From Alphaproteobacteria bacterium (GTDB lineage Bacteria > Pseudomonadota > Alphaproteobacteria > Reyranellales > Reyranellaceae): DNA of 58,408 bases. The stretch spans positions 1 through 58,408 of the forward strand of contig VGCZ01000032.1 in assembly GCA_016869975.1 (NCBI GenBank), written 5' to 3'. A model generated the notes under the pieces. The model searched no databases, was not told the DNA's origin, and saw only the letters and a list, made by a program, of their open reading frames with translations. Below, in pieces: positions 12,099 through 20,424 of the stretch (the stretch's first letter is position 1; every line of letters begins with the position of its first letter). A program made the position numbers and the translations under genes.

Positions 12099-13823
12099 AT
12101 GGCGCGCGATCCCAGCCTGATCATCCGCAACGGCACCGTCGTCGACGGCACCGGCGCCAAGCCCTTCGAGGCCGACGTCGCCATCGAAGGCGGCAAGATC
12201 GTCGCTGTCGAGCGCAAGATCGCCGCGCGCGGCGCCGAAGAGATCGACGCCAAAGGCCAGATGGTTGCGCCCGGCCTGGTCGACATCCACACCCACTACG
12301 ACGGCCAGGTGACCTGGAGCGGCGAGGTCACGCCCTCCTCGCAGCTCGGCGTCACCACGGTGCTGATGGGCAATTGCGGCGTCGGCTTCGCGCCGGTGCG
12401 CAAGGACGACCATGGGCTGCTGATCAAGCTGATGGAAGGCGTCGAGGACATTCCCGAGCCGGTGCTGAGCGCCGGCCTGCCGTGGAACTGGGAGAGCTTC
12501 GGCGACTATCTCGACGCGCTCGATGCGCGCCAGTACGACGCCGACATCGCCACCCAACTGCCGCACGCGGCGTTGCGCGTCTATGTCATGGGCGAGCGCG
12601 GCGTCGATCGTGAACCCGCGACCGAGGCCGACTGTCAGGAGATGCGCCGCCTGTCGGCCGAGGCGATGCGTCAGGGCGCGCTGGGCTTCGGCACCTCGCG
12701 CACCATCAACCACAAGGCCAGCGACGGCCGACACATCCCGACCTTGACCGCCGAGGAGTCGGAGCTCACCGCCATCGCCATGGGCATGAAGGACGCCGGC
12801 ACGGGTGTGATGCAGATTGTCTCCGACCTGCGTGACATCGACGCCGAGATCGCCATGCTCCGGCGCATCATGGAGAAGTCGGGCCGGCCCCTGTCGATCT
12901 CTCTGGCGCAGAACGATCGCGCGCCCGACCGCTGGCGTCAGACCCTGGGCCTGATCTCGCGGGCCGTCGACGACGGGCTGCCGGTGAAGGCGCAGGTCTG
13001 CGGCCGCGCCATCGGCCTGATGCTCGGCCTCGAGTTGACGCGCAATCCGTTCTTTACCCACCCGACCTACAAGAAGATCGCCCACCTGCCGCTCGCGCAG
13101 CGCGTGGCCGAGATGCGCAAGCCCGAAGTGCGCGCGGCGATCCTCTCGGAGCAGCCGCTGAACCACCGCGACGTGCTGGAGCGCATCGCCAACTTCGACA
13201 AGATCTTCGTGCTGGGCGACCCGCCGGATTACGAGCAGGCGCCCGAGCAGAGCCTCGCCGGTATCGCGCGGCGCACTGGCAAGCGCGCCGAGGAGATCGC
13301 CTACGATGTGCTGCTGGAGCGCGAAGGCAGCGGCATGCTCTACGTGCCGATCCTGAACTACGTCACCGGCAACCTCGACACCACGCGCGAGATGCTGACG
13401 CATCGTGACACCCTGCCCGGGCTGGGCGACGGCGGTGCGCATGTCGGCATCATCTGCGACGCCAGCACGCCGACCTTCCTGCTCACCCACTGGGCGCGCG
13501 ACCGCAAGCGTGGCGCCAAGCTGCCGATCGAGACCGTGATCTCGCGCCAGGCGCGCGAGACCGCCGCCGCCGTCGGGCTGAACGATCGCGGCGTGATCGC
13601 GGCGGGCTACAAGGCCGACATCAACGTCATCGACTTCGACCGCCTGACGTTGCGTGCACCCGAGGTCGCCTACGACCTGCCGACCGGCGGTCGCCGCCTC
13701 ATGCAGCGCGCCGAAGGCTATGTCGCGACCATCGTCTCCGGCGCCGTGGTGCGCCGCGAGGGCGCCGACACCGGCGCGCGGCCCGGCCGGCTGGTACGCG
13801 GCGCGCGGCGCGCCCAGGCGTGA
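12099..13823 (+). CDS. N-acyl-D-amino-acid deacylase-type amidohydrolase
   Basis: This 574-residue member of the amidohydrolase superfamily is closest to the D-aminoacylase/N-acyl-D-glutamate deacylase group. Features seen: an N-terminal beta-sandwich segment ([20 protein letters not shown]), the metal motif [10 protein letters not shown], a Cys in [10 protein letters not shown] as in zinc D-aminoacylases, GFGTSRT, and [14 protein letters not shown] near the C-terminus. The predicted reaction is removal of an acyl group from an N-acyl-D-amino acid in the cytoplasm. GGAGG lies about 6 bp before ATG 12099. The stop overlaps the start of the enoyl-CoA hydratase gene by 4 bp (GTGA), indicating translational coupling. 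The exact substrate is uncertain; dihydroorotase-like or other acyl-amide activities are possible. Confidence 0.82.
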   Translation: MARDPSLIIRNGTVVDGTGAKPFEADVAIEGGKIVAVERKIAARGAEEIDAKGQMVAPGLVDIHTHYDGQVTWSGEVTPSSQLGVTTVLMGNCGVGFAPVRKDDHGLLIKLMEGVEDIPEPVLSAGLPWNWESFGDYLDALDARQYDADIATQLPHAALRVYVMGERGVDREPATEADCQEMRRLSAEAMRQGALGFGTSRTINHKASDGRHIPTLTAEESELTAIAMGMKDAGTGVMQIVSDLRDIDAEIAMLRRIMEKSGRPLSISLAQNDRAPDRWRQTLGLISRAVDDGLPVKAQVCGRAIGLMLGLELTRNPFFTHPTYKKIAHLPLAQRVAEMRKPEVRAAILSEQPLNHRDVLERIANFDKIFVLGDPPDYEQAPEQSLAGIARRTGKRAEEIAYDVLLEREGSGMLYVPILNYVTGNLDTTREMLTHRDTLPGLGDGGAHVGIICDASTPTFLLTHWARDRKRGAKLPIETVISRQARETAAAVGLNDRGVIAAGYKADINVIDFDRLTLRAPEVAYDLPTGGRRLMQRAEGYVATIVSGAVVRREGADTGARPGRLVRGARRAQA

Positions 13824-14629
13824 GCGCCCAGCACATCACCGTCGAGCACGACGGGGCCGTGGCGGTTCTGACCTTCAACCGCCCGGCTGTGCTCAACGCC
13901 TTCAACAACGAGCTGATGCGTGAGACGCTCGACGCCGTCGCCGCGCTCAACGCCAGCGGCACCACGCGCGCCATCGTCGTGCGCGGCGCTGGCCGCGCCT
14001 TCTCCGCCGGGTTCGACCTGAAGGCCGGCGGCGATCGGGTGATGGAGGACGTATCGGACTGGGAGCGGCAGATGAAGCTCCAGTTCGACTTCATCATGCA
14101 GTTCTGGCACAGCCCCAAGCCGACGGTCGCCGTTGCGCATGGCTTCTGCCTCGCCGGCGCCTTCGAGCTGATGCTGGCCTGCGACGTCACCGTCGCCGCC
14201 GAGGGCACGCGCTTCGGCGAGCCCGAGGTGCGCTTCGGCACCGGCATCGTCGCCATGCTGCTGCCGTGGATCACCGGGCCGAAGCAGGCCAAGGAGCTGC
14301 TGCTGACAGGCGACGACCGTATCGATGCCGCCGACGCGCTGCGCATGGGCATCGTCAACCACGTCGTGCCCGCCGATCAGGCGTTCGACAAGGGCATGGC
14401 CATCGCGCGCACCATGGCCAAGGCGGCCGAGCGCTCGGTGCGCATGACCAAGCGCGCGATCAATGCGCAGTACGAGGCGATGGGACTATCGGGGGCGCTG
14501 TCGACGGCGCTCGACATGGACGTCCTGCTGAACGCCGGCTCGAGCCCGGAGAAGCGCGAGTTCGCACGCATCCGCAAGGAACAGGGCGTCAAGGCCGCCC
14601 TGGCCTGGCGCGACGCAAGGTTCAAGTAA
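13820..14629 (+). CDS. Enoyl-CoA hydratase/isomerase family protein
   Basis: This 269-residue crotonase-fold protein begins at GTG 13820, overlapping the upstream amidohydrolase gene by 4 bp. The fold is shown by LTFNRPAVLNAFNNELM, the oxyanion-hole segment GAGRAFSAGFDLKAGGDR, VAVAHGFCLAGAFELMLACD and RFGEPEVRFGTG. Glu in EPEVRFG is in the place of a usual acid residue. It is expected to hydrate, isomerise or hydrolyse a CoA thioester in the cytoplasm. Coupling to an acyl-amide hydrolase suggests processing of the released acyl group or a side-chain reaction, but this is inference. A palindrome follows the stop. Confidence 0.85.
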   Translation: MSAQHITVEHDGAVAVLTFNRPAVLNAFNNELMRETLDAVAALNASGTTRAIVVRGAGRAFSAGFDLKAGGDRVMEDVSDWERQMKLQFDFIMQFWHSPKPTVAVAHGFCLAGAFELMLACDVTVAAEGTRFGEPEVRFGTGIVAMLLPWITGPKQAKELLLTGDDRIDAADALRMGIVNHVVPADQAFDKGMAIARTMAKAAERSVRMTKRAINAQYEAMGLSGALSTALDMDVLLNAGSSPEKREFARIRKEQGVKAALAWRDARFK

Positions 14630-14635
14630 GGAGCT

Positions 14636-14663
14636 CTACCTTCCCCCCGGAGGGGGAAGGTAG
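14636..14663. terminator. Perfect 12-bp stem hairpin CTACCTTCCCCC/GGGGGAAGGTAG
   Basis: The arms (14636-14647 and 14652-14663) are exact complements with the loop CGGA. It lies between convergent genes (stop at 14629, stop at 14676). The CCTTCCCCC/GGGGGAAGG core recurs at 52752-52775, so it is also a copy of a dispersed palindrome. No T-tract is present. Confidence 0.55.
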
Positions 14664-14675
14664 CGTAAGGGCAGA

Positions 14676-15296
14676 TCAGGCCGGCAGGCCTTCGGCCGCG
14701 AAGGTGCGCTGCACGGCGGGGCGCGCCTTCATGCGATCGAAATGCGCCTGCAGATTGGCGGGCAGCGGAATCTTCACGCGACCGGCCCAGAACTCGATGT
14801 AAAACAGCGCCGCGTCGGCGATCGAGAACTGGCTGCCCAGCACGTAGTCCTTGCCGGCCATCTTGCCGTCGAGCAGCGCCAGGCCCTTCTCGAAGATCTC
14901 CTTGCCGCGCGCCTTGACCGCGTCGTGGTCGGTCTTGGACGGCGCATAGTTCTCCGGACGGAACATGCGGGAGAAACCCTGCATGTGGATGGTCGAGACG
15001 CAGTAGTCCATCACCTCCAGAGCCTTGGCCATGTCGTCGGCGCTCGACGGCATCAGCTTCTTGTCCGGGTTGGTCATCGCCAGATAGGTCGCGATCGCCG
15101 GGAACTCGGTGATCACCGAGCCGTCGTCCTTCTCGAGCGTCGGCACCTTCGACTTCGGATTCTTCTTCACGAAGGCGTCGCCGTACTGCTCGCGCTCCAT
15201 GAAGTTCATCTTGTGCGCTTCGAACGGCTTGCCGATCTCGTTCATCAGCACATGGATACCGATCGAGCAGGCGCCGGGGGCGAAATAGAGCTTCAT
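14676..15296 (-). CDS. Glutathione S-transferase (beta-class-like)
   Basis: This 206-residue protein has a thioredoxin-fold N-terminal half with MKLYFAPGACSIGIHVL. Cys10 sits in the position used by bacterial beta-class GSTs. The glutathione-contact segment KSKVPTLEKDDGSVITEFPA follows. The C-terminal half is the all-helical domain (QFSIADAALFYIEFW). It probably conjugates or reduces with glutathione in the cytoplasm. GGAGGG lies upstream of ATG. It is co-directional with the flavin monooxygenase gene (15338-16429), with a 41-bp spacer, suggesting one transcript for handling xenobiotic or sulfur compounds. This last point is inference. Confidence 0.92.
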   Translation of the reverse strand: MKLYFAPGACSIGIHVLMNEIGKPFEAHKMNFMEREQYGDAFVKKNPKSKVPTLEKDDGSVITEFPAIATYLAMTNPDKKLMPSSADDMAKALEVMDYCVSTIHMQGFSRMFRPENYAPSKTDHDAVKARGKEIFEKGLALLDGKMAGKDYVLGSQFSIADAALFYIEFWAGRVKIPLPANLQAHFDRMKARPAVQRTFAAEGLPA

Positions 15297-15337
15297 CGAG
15301 AAGTCCCTCCAGGGGTTGTCATGCGGGCCGGACTGTC

Positions 15338-16429
15338 TCAGGCCGCCGCCGCCTTGTCGAGTTCCGCCGCGCCCGCTCGCAATCTTGGGATCAGCTCGCG
15401 ACCGAACTCGATCGTGTCGTTGAAGGGATCGAAGCCGCGAATCAGGAAAGAGTGCACGCCCAGCCGATAGTATTGCAGCAGTGCGTTACTCACCTGCTCG
15501 GGCGTACCCACCAGGCATGTGGTGTTGCCGACCGCGCCGCTGGCCTCGGCGATCGGCATCCACAGCCGCTCGTCATGGATCTCGCCCTGCGCCGCAAACT
15601 CCAGAATGCGCTGCGCCGAATGATCGAGTGGCGCCTTCTTCGGGCCGCTCGGAGCCGACGGTTCGCCCTGTCCCTGGATCGCCGCGAGATAAGCACGCGC
15701 CTTGTCCCATGCCGCGCCCTCGCTCGCCGCGATGATCGGCCGAAACGACATGTTGAAGGTTGGCGAGCGGCCGTACTGCGCGGCGCGGGCGCGGAACTCC
15801 GCCATGCGCTCCTTCGTCGCCGCCAGCGGCTCGCCGAACATGGCGAAGACGTCGCAATGCTTCGCGCCCATCGCCAGCGCGCCCTCGGACGAACCACCGA
15901 AGAACAGCGGCGGATGCGGCTTCTGCAACGGCTTCACATCGGCCCGCGCACCGCGCACGCGATAGAACTCGCCGGCGAAGTCGAAGCGCTTGTCATCGCT
16001 CCACGACCGCTTCATCACCTCGATGTACTCGGCCGCGCGGCGATAGCGCTCCTCCTTGGGCGCGAAGTCGCCGTCGCCATGTTGCTCCGCGTCGCTGGCG
16101 CCAGCGATGATATGGATCGCCAGCCGTCCGTCGCAGAGATGATCGAAGGTCGCGATCTTGCGCGCCGCCAAGGTCGGCGCGACGAAGCCCGGCCGATGCG
16201 CGATCAGGAAACCCAGCCGCTTCGTATGCGCGGCCGCGTGCTGCGCGACGAGGAAGCCCTCGGCCGACGAGGCGGTATAGCCAACCAGCGCCAGGTCGAA
16301 GTCGGCGTCGTCATGCGCGCGGGCGAAGTCACGCAGATAGGCCGGCGAGATCCCGCCCTTGATCACATGCAACGACGCGCCGCTCCCGGGTGGCGTCACG
16401 CCGATCATGCCGATGATGCGCACGGGCAT
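15338..16429 (-). CDS. LLM-class flavin-dependent monooxygenase (SsuD-like)
   Basis: This 363-residue luciferase-like protein resembles alkanesulfonate monooxygenases. Segments seen: HDDADFDLALVGYTASSAEG, GFLIAHRPGFVAPTLAARK, GRLAIHIIAGASDAEQ, and the EYIEVMKRSW and PHPPLFFGGSSEGA motifs that line the FMN and substrate pocket. It would use reduced FMN and oxygen to cleave an organosulfonate or a similar compound. No flavin reductase gene is nearby, so reduced flavin must come from elsewhere. AAGGGAG lies upstream of ATG 16429. It is co-directional with the GST gene downstream and with HyuB upstream, separated from HyuB by only 27 bp. Confidence 0.87.
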   Translation of the reverse strand: MPVRIIGMIGVTPPGSGASLHVIKGGISPAYLRDFARAHDDADFDLALVGYTASSAEGFLVAQHAAAHTKRLGFLIAHRPGFVAPTLAARKIATFDHLCDGRLAIHIIAGASDAEQHGDGDFAPKEERYRRAAEYIEVMKRSWSDDKRFDFAGEFYRVRGARADVKPLQKPHPPLFFGGSSEGALAMGAKHCDVFAMFGEPLAATKERMAEFRARAAQYGRSPTFNMSFRPIIAASEGAAWDKARAYLAAIQGQGEPSAPSGPKKAPLDHSAQRILEFAAQGEIHDERLWMPIAEASGAVGNTTCLVGTPEQVSNALLQYYRLGVHSFLIRGFDPFNDTIEFGRELIPRLRAGAAELDKAAAA

Positions 16430-16456
16430 GGCTCGCTCCCTTGAGAAGAGTAACTG

Positions 16457-18124
16457 CTACTCCGCTGCCAGCTTCCGCGCCCTTGGATCGCTCCTCAGCA
16501 TGCCGTCGGCGAGGTCGCGGTCGAGCAGCGACGCGGGCCGGTCGCGCGGGTCGCCGTAGCCGCCGCCGCCGCCAACGAAGATCTCGACCACGTCGCCCTT
16601 CTTCAGGTCGACGGCGGCCTTGGAGCGCAGCTCCTGCGTCGTGCCGTCGGCGCGATGGACGCGGCAGAAGCCCATCTTGCCGGGCTCGCCGCCGAACAGG
16701 CCCTCGGGCGGGCGGCGGAAGCGGTCGGAGTAGATCGCCAGCTGCACGTCGTCGCGCGTGATCTCGTAGCGGCGGCCGAAGCCGGCGCCGCCGCGGCGCG
16801 CGCCCATGCCGAAGGAGTCGGGATCGAGCGCGTAGGCCGCGACGCGGAAGAAATCGTAGTCGAGGTCGAGCGATTCGACCGGCGCGTTGCTGCAATTGCT
16901 AAGCGGGCCGTCGACCGCGTCGCAGCCATCGGCCTCCTTCGAGCCGCCATAGCCGCCGCCGAAGATCTCCAGGTAAACGCTGTAGCCCTTCTCGCCCAGG
17001 CGCGAGAGGCAGAAGGCGGTGGTGGTGTCGTAGCCGCAGGCGATGACGCGATCGGGCAGTGCCTGGGCCAGCGCCTTCATCACGGCGTTGTAGGCCCGGA
17101 AGGCCGGCACCATGCGCGCGCGCACCGGCGCGGGCGGGCGCGGGTTCATCAGGCTACCGTATGGCACCTTCACCGTGATCGGCCGCGCCATGCCCTCGTT
17201 GTAGGGAATGTCGGGGCTGGTCAGCACCGACTTCACGCAGGAGAGAACCGCCGAGAGTGTCGAGGAGTACGGGCAGTTGAGGTTGCGCTTGACCTGCGCG
17301 CATGTGCCTTCGAAGTCGACCTCGACGCCGTCATCGGAGATCGTGACCTTGGTCTTGATGATGAGCGGCTCGTCGCTGAGGCCGTCGTCGTCGACCGCGT
17401 CCTCGCCGTAGTAGACGCCCTTGGGCGCCTGGGCGATGGCGGCGCGCACGCGGCGCTCCGAGTAATCCTGCATCTCGGCCATCACCGCCATCACCGCCTC
17501 GGCGCCGTAGCGCGCGCAAAGCTCGCGCACGCGGCCCGCGCCAATGGCATTCGCAGCGAACTGGGCGTTGAAGTCGCCGATGGTGAGATCGGGCACGCGG
17601 ACATTGGCGGTGACCAGGCGCTCAAAGGCGCCGCCGTTCCAGTCGGTGGTGTAGCTGTAGCGCGACGGTGGGATGCGCAGGCCTTCCTGGTAGACGTCGG
17701 AGGCGTGGATGTTGAGCCCCGGCGCACCGCCACCGAGATCGAGGTGGTGCGCCACCGAGGCGCCGAAGCCCACCACTTTCCCGTCGACGAAGACTGGCGT
17801 GAAGATGAAGACGTCGGGGATGTGCTGGCCACCCTCGAACGGGTCGTTGTTGATCAGGAAGTCGCCTTCCCTGAGCGTCTCGATCGGATGACGCTTGAGG
17901 CAGGCGCGCAAGGTCATGCCGATCGGCCCGAGCTGCATCGGGATCAGCTCGGCCTGCGCCACCGTGTTGCCATGGCGGTCCATCAGCCCGGCCGAGCCGT
18001 CGCGCGCCTCGCGCAGGATGGTCGAATAGGCCGAACGGATCAGCTTGGCGCCCATCTCGCGCGCCGCCGCGATCAGCGCCTGGCTGATCACCGCATAGTC
18101 GATCGGATTCACGCTCATCGACAT
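16457..18124 (-). CDS. hyuB: Hydantoinase B / 5-oxoprolinase-type subunit
   Basis: This 555-residue protein shows the HyuB family pattern: NPIDYAVISQALIAAAREMG, then RSAYSTILREARDGSAGLMD, GDFLINNDPFEGGQHIPDVF, GRVRELCARYG, and a Gly-rich EIFGGGYGGSKEADG. It acts with HyuA in ATP-dependent opening of hydantoin, oxoproline or related rings (or, in relatives, carboxylation of ketones). The C-terminal region ends in VGGGGGYGDPRDRPASLLDRD, the usual signature. Two start codons (18124 and 18118) lie behind GAAGGAG; the second has the more usual spacing. It is co-directional with hyuA, with a 157-bp spacer full of palindromes. The substrate is unknown. Confidence 0.9.
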   Translation of the reverse strand: MSMSVNPIDYAVISQALIAAAREMGAKLIRSAYSTILREARDGSAGLMDRHGNTVAQAELIPMQLGPIGMTLRACLKRHPIETLREGDFLINNDPFEGGQHIPDVFIFTPVFVDGKVVGFGASVAHHLDLGGGAPGLNIHASDVYQEGLRIPPSRYSYTTDWNGGAFERLVTANVRVPDLTIGDFNAQFAANAIGAGRVRELCARYGAEAVMAVMAEMQDYSERRVRAAIAQAPKGVYYGEDAVDDDGLSDEPLIIKTKVTISDDGVEVDFEGTCAQVKRNLNCPYSSTLSAVLSCVKSVLTSPDIPYNEGMARPITVKVPYGSLMNPRPPAPVRARMVPAFRAYNAVMKALAQALPDRVIACGYDTTTAFCLSRLGEKGYSVYLEIFGGGYGGSKEADGCDAVDGPLSNCSNAPVESLDLDYDFFRVAAYALDPDSFGMGARRGGAGFGRRYEITRDDVQLAIYSDRFRRPPEGLFGGEPGKMGFCRVHRADGTTQELRSKAAVDLKKGDVVEIFVGGGGGYGDPRDRPASLLDRDLADGMLRSDPRARKLAAE

Positions 18125-18144
18125 CGACTCCTTCAGCTCTTCCT

Positions 18145-18280
18145 CCCTCTCCCTTCAGGCGACGACCTTCGGTCGCGCCGATGCGGGGAGAGGGTTGGAG
18201 TGAGGGGCTTTCGCGACCGAATTGCGGCAGCCCCTCATCCGGCCCTTCGGGCCACCTTCTCCCCGCTCGCGGGGAGAAGG
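18145..18280. repeat. Mosaic of palindromes between hyuA and hyuB
   Basis: Two hairpin units lie side by side. The first has arms CCCTCTCCC (18145-18153) and GGGAGAGGG (18186-18194). The second combines GGCCC-TTC-GGGCC (18241-18253) with CCTTCTCCCCG (18255-18265) and CGGGGAGAAGG (18270-18280). The style recalls the rhizobial intergenic mosaic elements. The element lies inside an operon and so could modulate the hyuA:hyuB ratio. It ends 1 bp before the hyuA stop codon (18282). Confidence 0.65.
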
Positions 18281-18281
18281 A

Positions 18282-20294
18282 TCAGACTCGTCTCAGCACC
18301 ATATTGTCCGCCGTATCGATGCTCGCCGTCCAGCCCGGCGGCACGTAGGTCGTGGCGGTGTAGCCCTCGATCACGGCCGGACCGGCGATCGCCTGGCCTT
18401 CGGGAATCGCCTCCGCGGCGTGGCGGGCGCAGTCGATCCAGGCGCCGCCCTCGTGGATGCGCGCCTGCTCTGCCGCGCGCGGCGCGACACGCTCGCGCTC
18501 TAGCTTGGGCAGCGAGTCGATCGGCAGGGTGGCGCCGACCCGCAGCGAGACGATCTCGACCGCGCGGTCGAGATTGGCGCCGTGCAGGAACATGCGGTGA
18601 TGCGCCTCGCCGAAGCGCTCCGCCAGATAGGCTGCGTCGAGCGCGGCAACGCGATCCTCGGGCACCTCGACTGGCACCTCGAAGGCCTGGCCGACGAAGC
18701 GCATCTCCAGCGTATGGGTGAAGGCCAGCGCGCCCTTCAGCCCCATACCGTCGAACTGCTCTGACAACCGCGCGCGCATCTCGGCGAAGCGCGCCGTGGC
18801 GTCTCTCGCAGCGGTATCGTCGAGCCGCATCTTGCGGGTGACGCTGTCGAACTTGGTGTAGTCGGACGCCAGCAGCCCGTACGCCGAGATCACGCCGGGA
18901 TTGGGCGGCACGACGATAGTGTTGATGCCGAGATCCTCGGCCACCTTCGCCGCGTGCAGCGGCCCGGCGCCACCGAAAGGCACCAGCACGTAGTCGCGCG
19001 GATCGCGGCCGCGCTCGGTCGAGACCAGCTGGATGGCACGCATGATGTTGGCGTTGGCCAGGCGCAAGGCGCTGGCCGCCGCCTCTTCGACCGACATGTC
19101 GAAGCGCTGGGCCAAGGGCTCGAACGCCTTGCGCGCCGCCACCGCCTCCAGGGTCATGCGCCCGCCGAGGAACGAGCCAGGCCGGATCGTGCCGATCACG
19201 ACATGCGCGTCGGTGGTCGTGGGCTGTGTGCCGCCCTTGCCGTAGCAGGCCGGGCCGGGATCGGCACCGGCGCTTTGCGGGCCGACGCGCAGCATGCCGC
19301 CATCGTCGACCCAGGCGATGCTGCCACCACCGGCGCCGACCGAGACGATGTCGAGCACGGGCGTGCGGATCGGCAGGCCGTCGATCTCGGTCTCCGAGGC
19401 CAGCGCCGGCCGGCCGTTCTCGACCAGGCAGACATCGGTGCTGGTGCCGCCCATGTCGAAGGTCACGAGATCGCCGAAGCCCGAGCGCGCCACCTGGCGC
19501 AACGCGCCGACCACGCCCGCGGCCGGGCCGGAATACAGCGCGGTGATCGCGCTGCGGCGCATCGCGTCGGCCGGCAATCGCCCGCCATTGGACTGCATCA
19601 CGGTGAAGCGGCCCTTGAAGCCGTCGCCGGACAGCGTGTCCTCGAAGCGCCGGAGGTAGCCGTCGATCACCGGCTGGACATAGGCCGAGAGCACCGTGGT
19701 CGAGGCGCGCTCGAACTCGCGGAACTCGCGCACCACTTCGTGCGAGCACTGCACCAGCACGCCGGGCAGCGTCGATCGCAACAGGTCGGCGAGCTTCAGT
19801 TCGTGCGCGGGATTGGCGTAGGCGTTGAGCAGGCAGATCGCCACGGCGCCATAACCGCCCGCCTTCAGCGCCGGCACCAGCATCTCGCGCACCGCGCGCT
19901 CGTCGAGCGGCGTCATCACCGAGCCGTCAGCCGCCACGCGCTCGATCGCCTCGAAGCAATCGGCGCGATGCACGGGTGGCCGGGGCTTGCGGTAGGCGAG
20001 GTCGTAGATATTGCGGCGATCGTGGCGCTGCAGGAACAGCATGTCGCGGAAACCCGCGGTGGCGACGAACGCCACTTTGGCGCCCTTGCGCTCCAGCACG
20101 GCGTTGGTGGCGACCGTGGAGCCGTGGCCGAGATCCTCGATGCCGGAAATGGCCAGGCCCGAGGCGCGCAACGCGTCGAGCGCGCCGATATCGGGGCTGC
20201 GCGGCGTGCTGGGCACCTTGGTGACCACGACCTTGCCGCCGGCCACCGCCACCAGATCCGTGAACGTACCGCCGACCTCGACGCCTACCCGCAT
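18282..20294 (-). CDS. hyuA: Hydantoinase A / 5-oxoprolinase-type subunit
   Basis: This 670-residue protein has the actin/ASKHA-type ATP-binding signature of the family: MRVGVEVGGTFTDLVAVAGG at the N-terminus, GSTVATNAVLERKGAKVAFV, FDMGGTSTDVCLVENG, and SVGAGGGSIAWVDDGGMLRV followed by GPQSAGADPGPACYG. It is the partner of HyuB for ATP-dependent ring opening of hydantoins, oxoproline or similar amides in the cytoplasm. The start at 20294 is preferred over a start 45 bp upstream because AAAGGTGGG precedes it and the family normally begins here. It is the first gene of the leftward hyuA-hyuB unit. It diverges from the serine hydrolase at 20425, with 130 bp between. Confidence 0.9.
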   Translation of the reverse strand: MRVGVEVGGTFTDLVAVAGGKVVVTKVPSTPRSPDIGALDALRASGLAISGIEDLGHGSTVATNAVLERKGAKVAFVATAGFRDMLFLQRHDRRNIYDLAYRKPRPPVHRADCFEAIERVAADGSVMTPLDERAVREMLVPALKAGGYGAVAICLLNAYANPAHELKLADLLRSTLPGVLVQCSHEVVREFREFERASTTVLSAYVQPVIDGYLRRFEDTLSGDGFKGRFTVMQSNGGRLPADAMRRSAITALYSGPAAGVVGALRQVARSGFGDLVTFDMGGTSTDVCLVENGRPALASETEIDGLPIRTPVLDIVSVGAGGGSIAWVDDGGMLRVGPQSAGADPGPACYGKGGTQPTTTDAHVVIGTIRPGSFLGGRMTLEAVAARKAFEPLAQRFDMSVEEAAASALRLANANIMRAIQLVSTERGRDPRDYVLVPFGGAGPLHAAKVAEDLGINTIVVPPNPGVISAYGLLASDYTKFDSVTRKMRLDDTAARDATARFAEMRARLSEQFDGMGLKGALAFTHTLEMRFVGQAFEVPVEVPEDRVAALDAAYLAERFGEAHHRMFLHGANLDRAVEIVSLRVGATLPIDSLPKLERERVAPRAAEQARIHEGGAWIDCARHAAEAIPEGQAIAGPAVIEGYTATTYVPPGWTASIDTADNMVLRRV

Positions 20295-20424
20295 AAACCC
20301 ACCTTTCGCCCGACCCCCGGGAACATAATCCGTTTCCATCCTCGCTCAACCACGGTCATGGAGAAAGGATGGGCTTGCGTCGCACCGTGCCGTAGGCTCG
20401 CGCGCGTCACGAGGGAGCGGGTTG

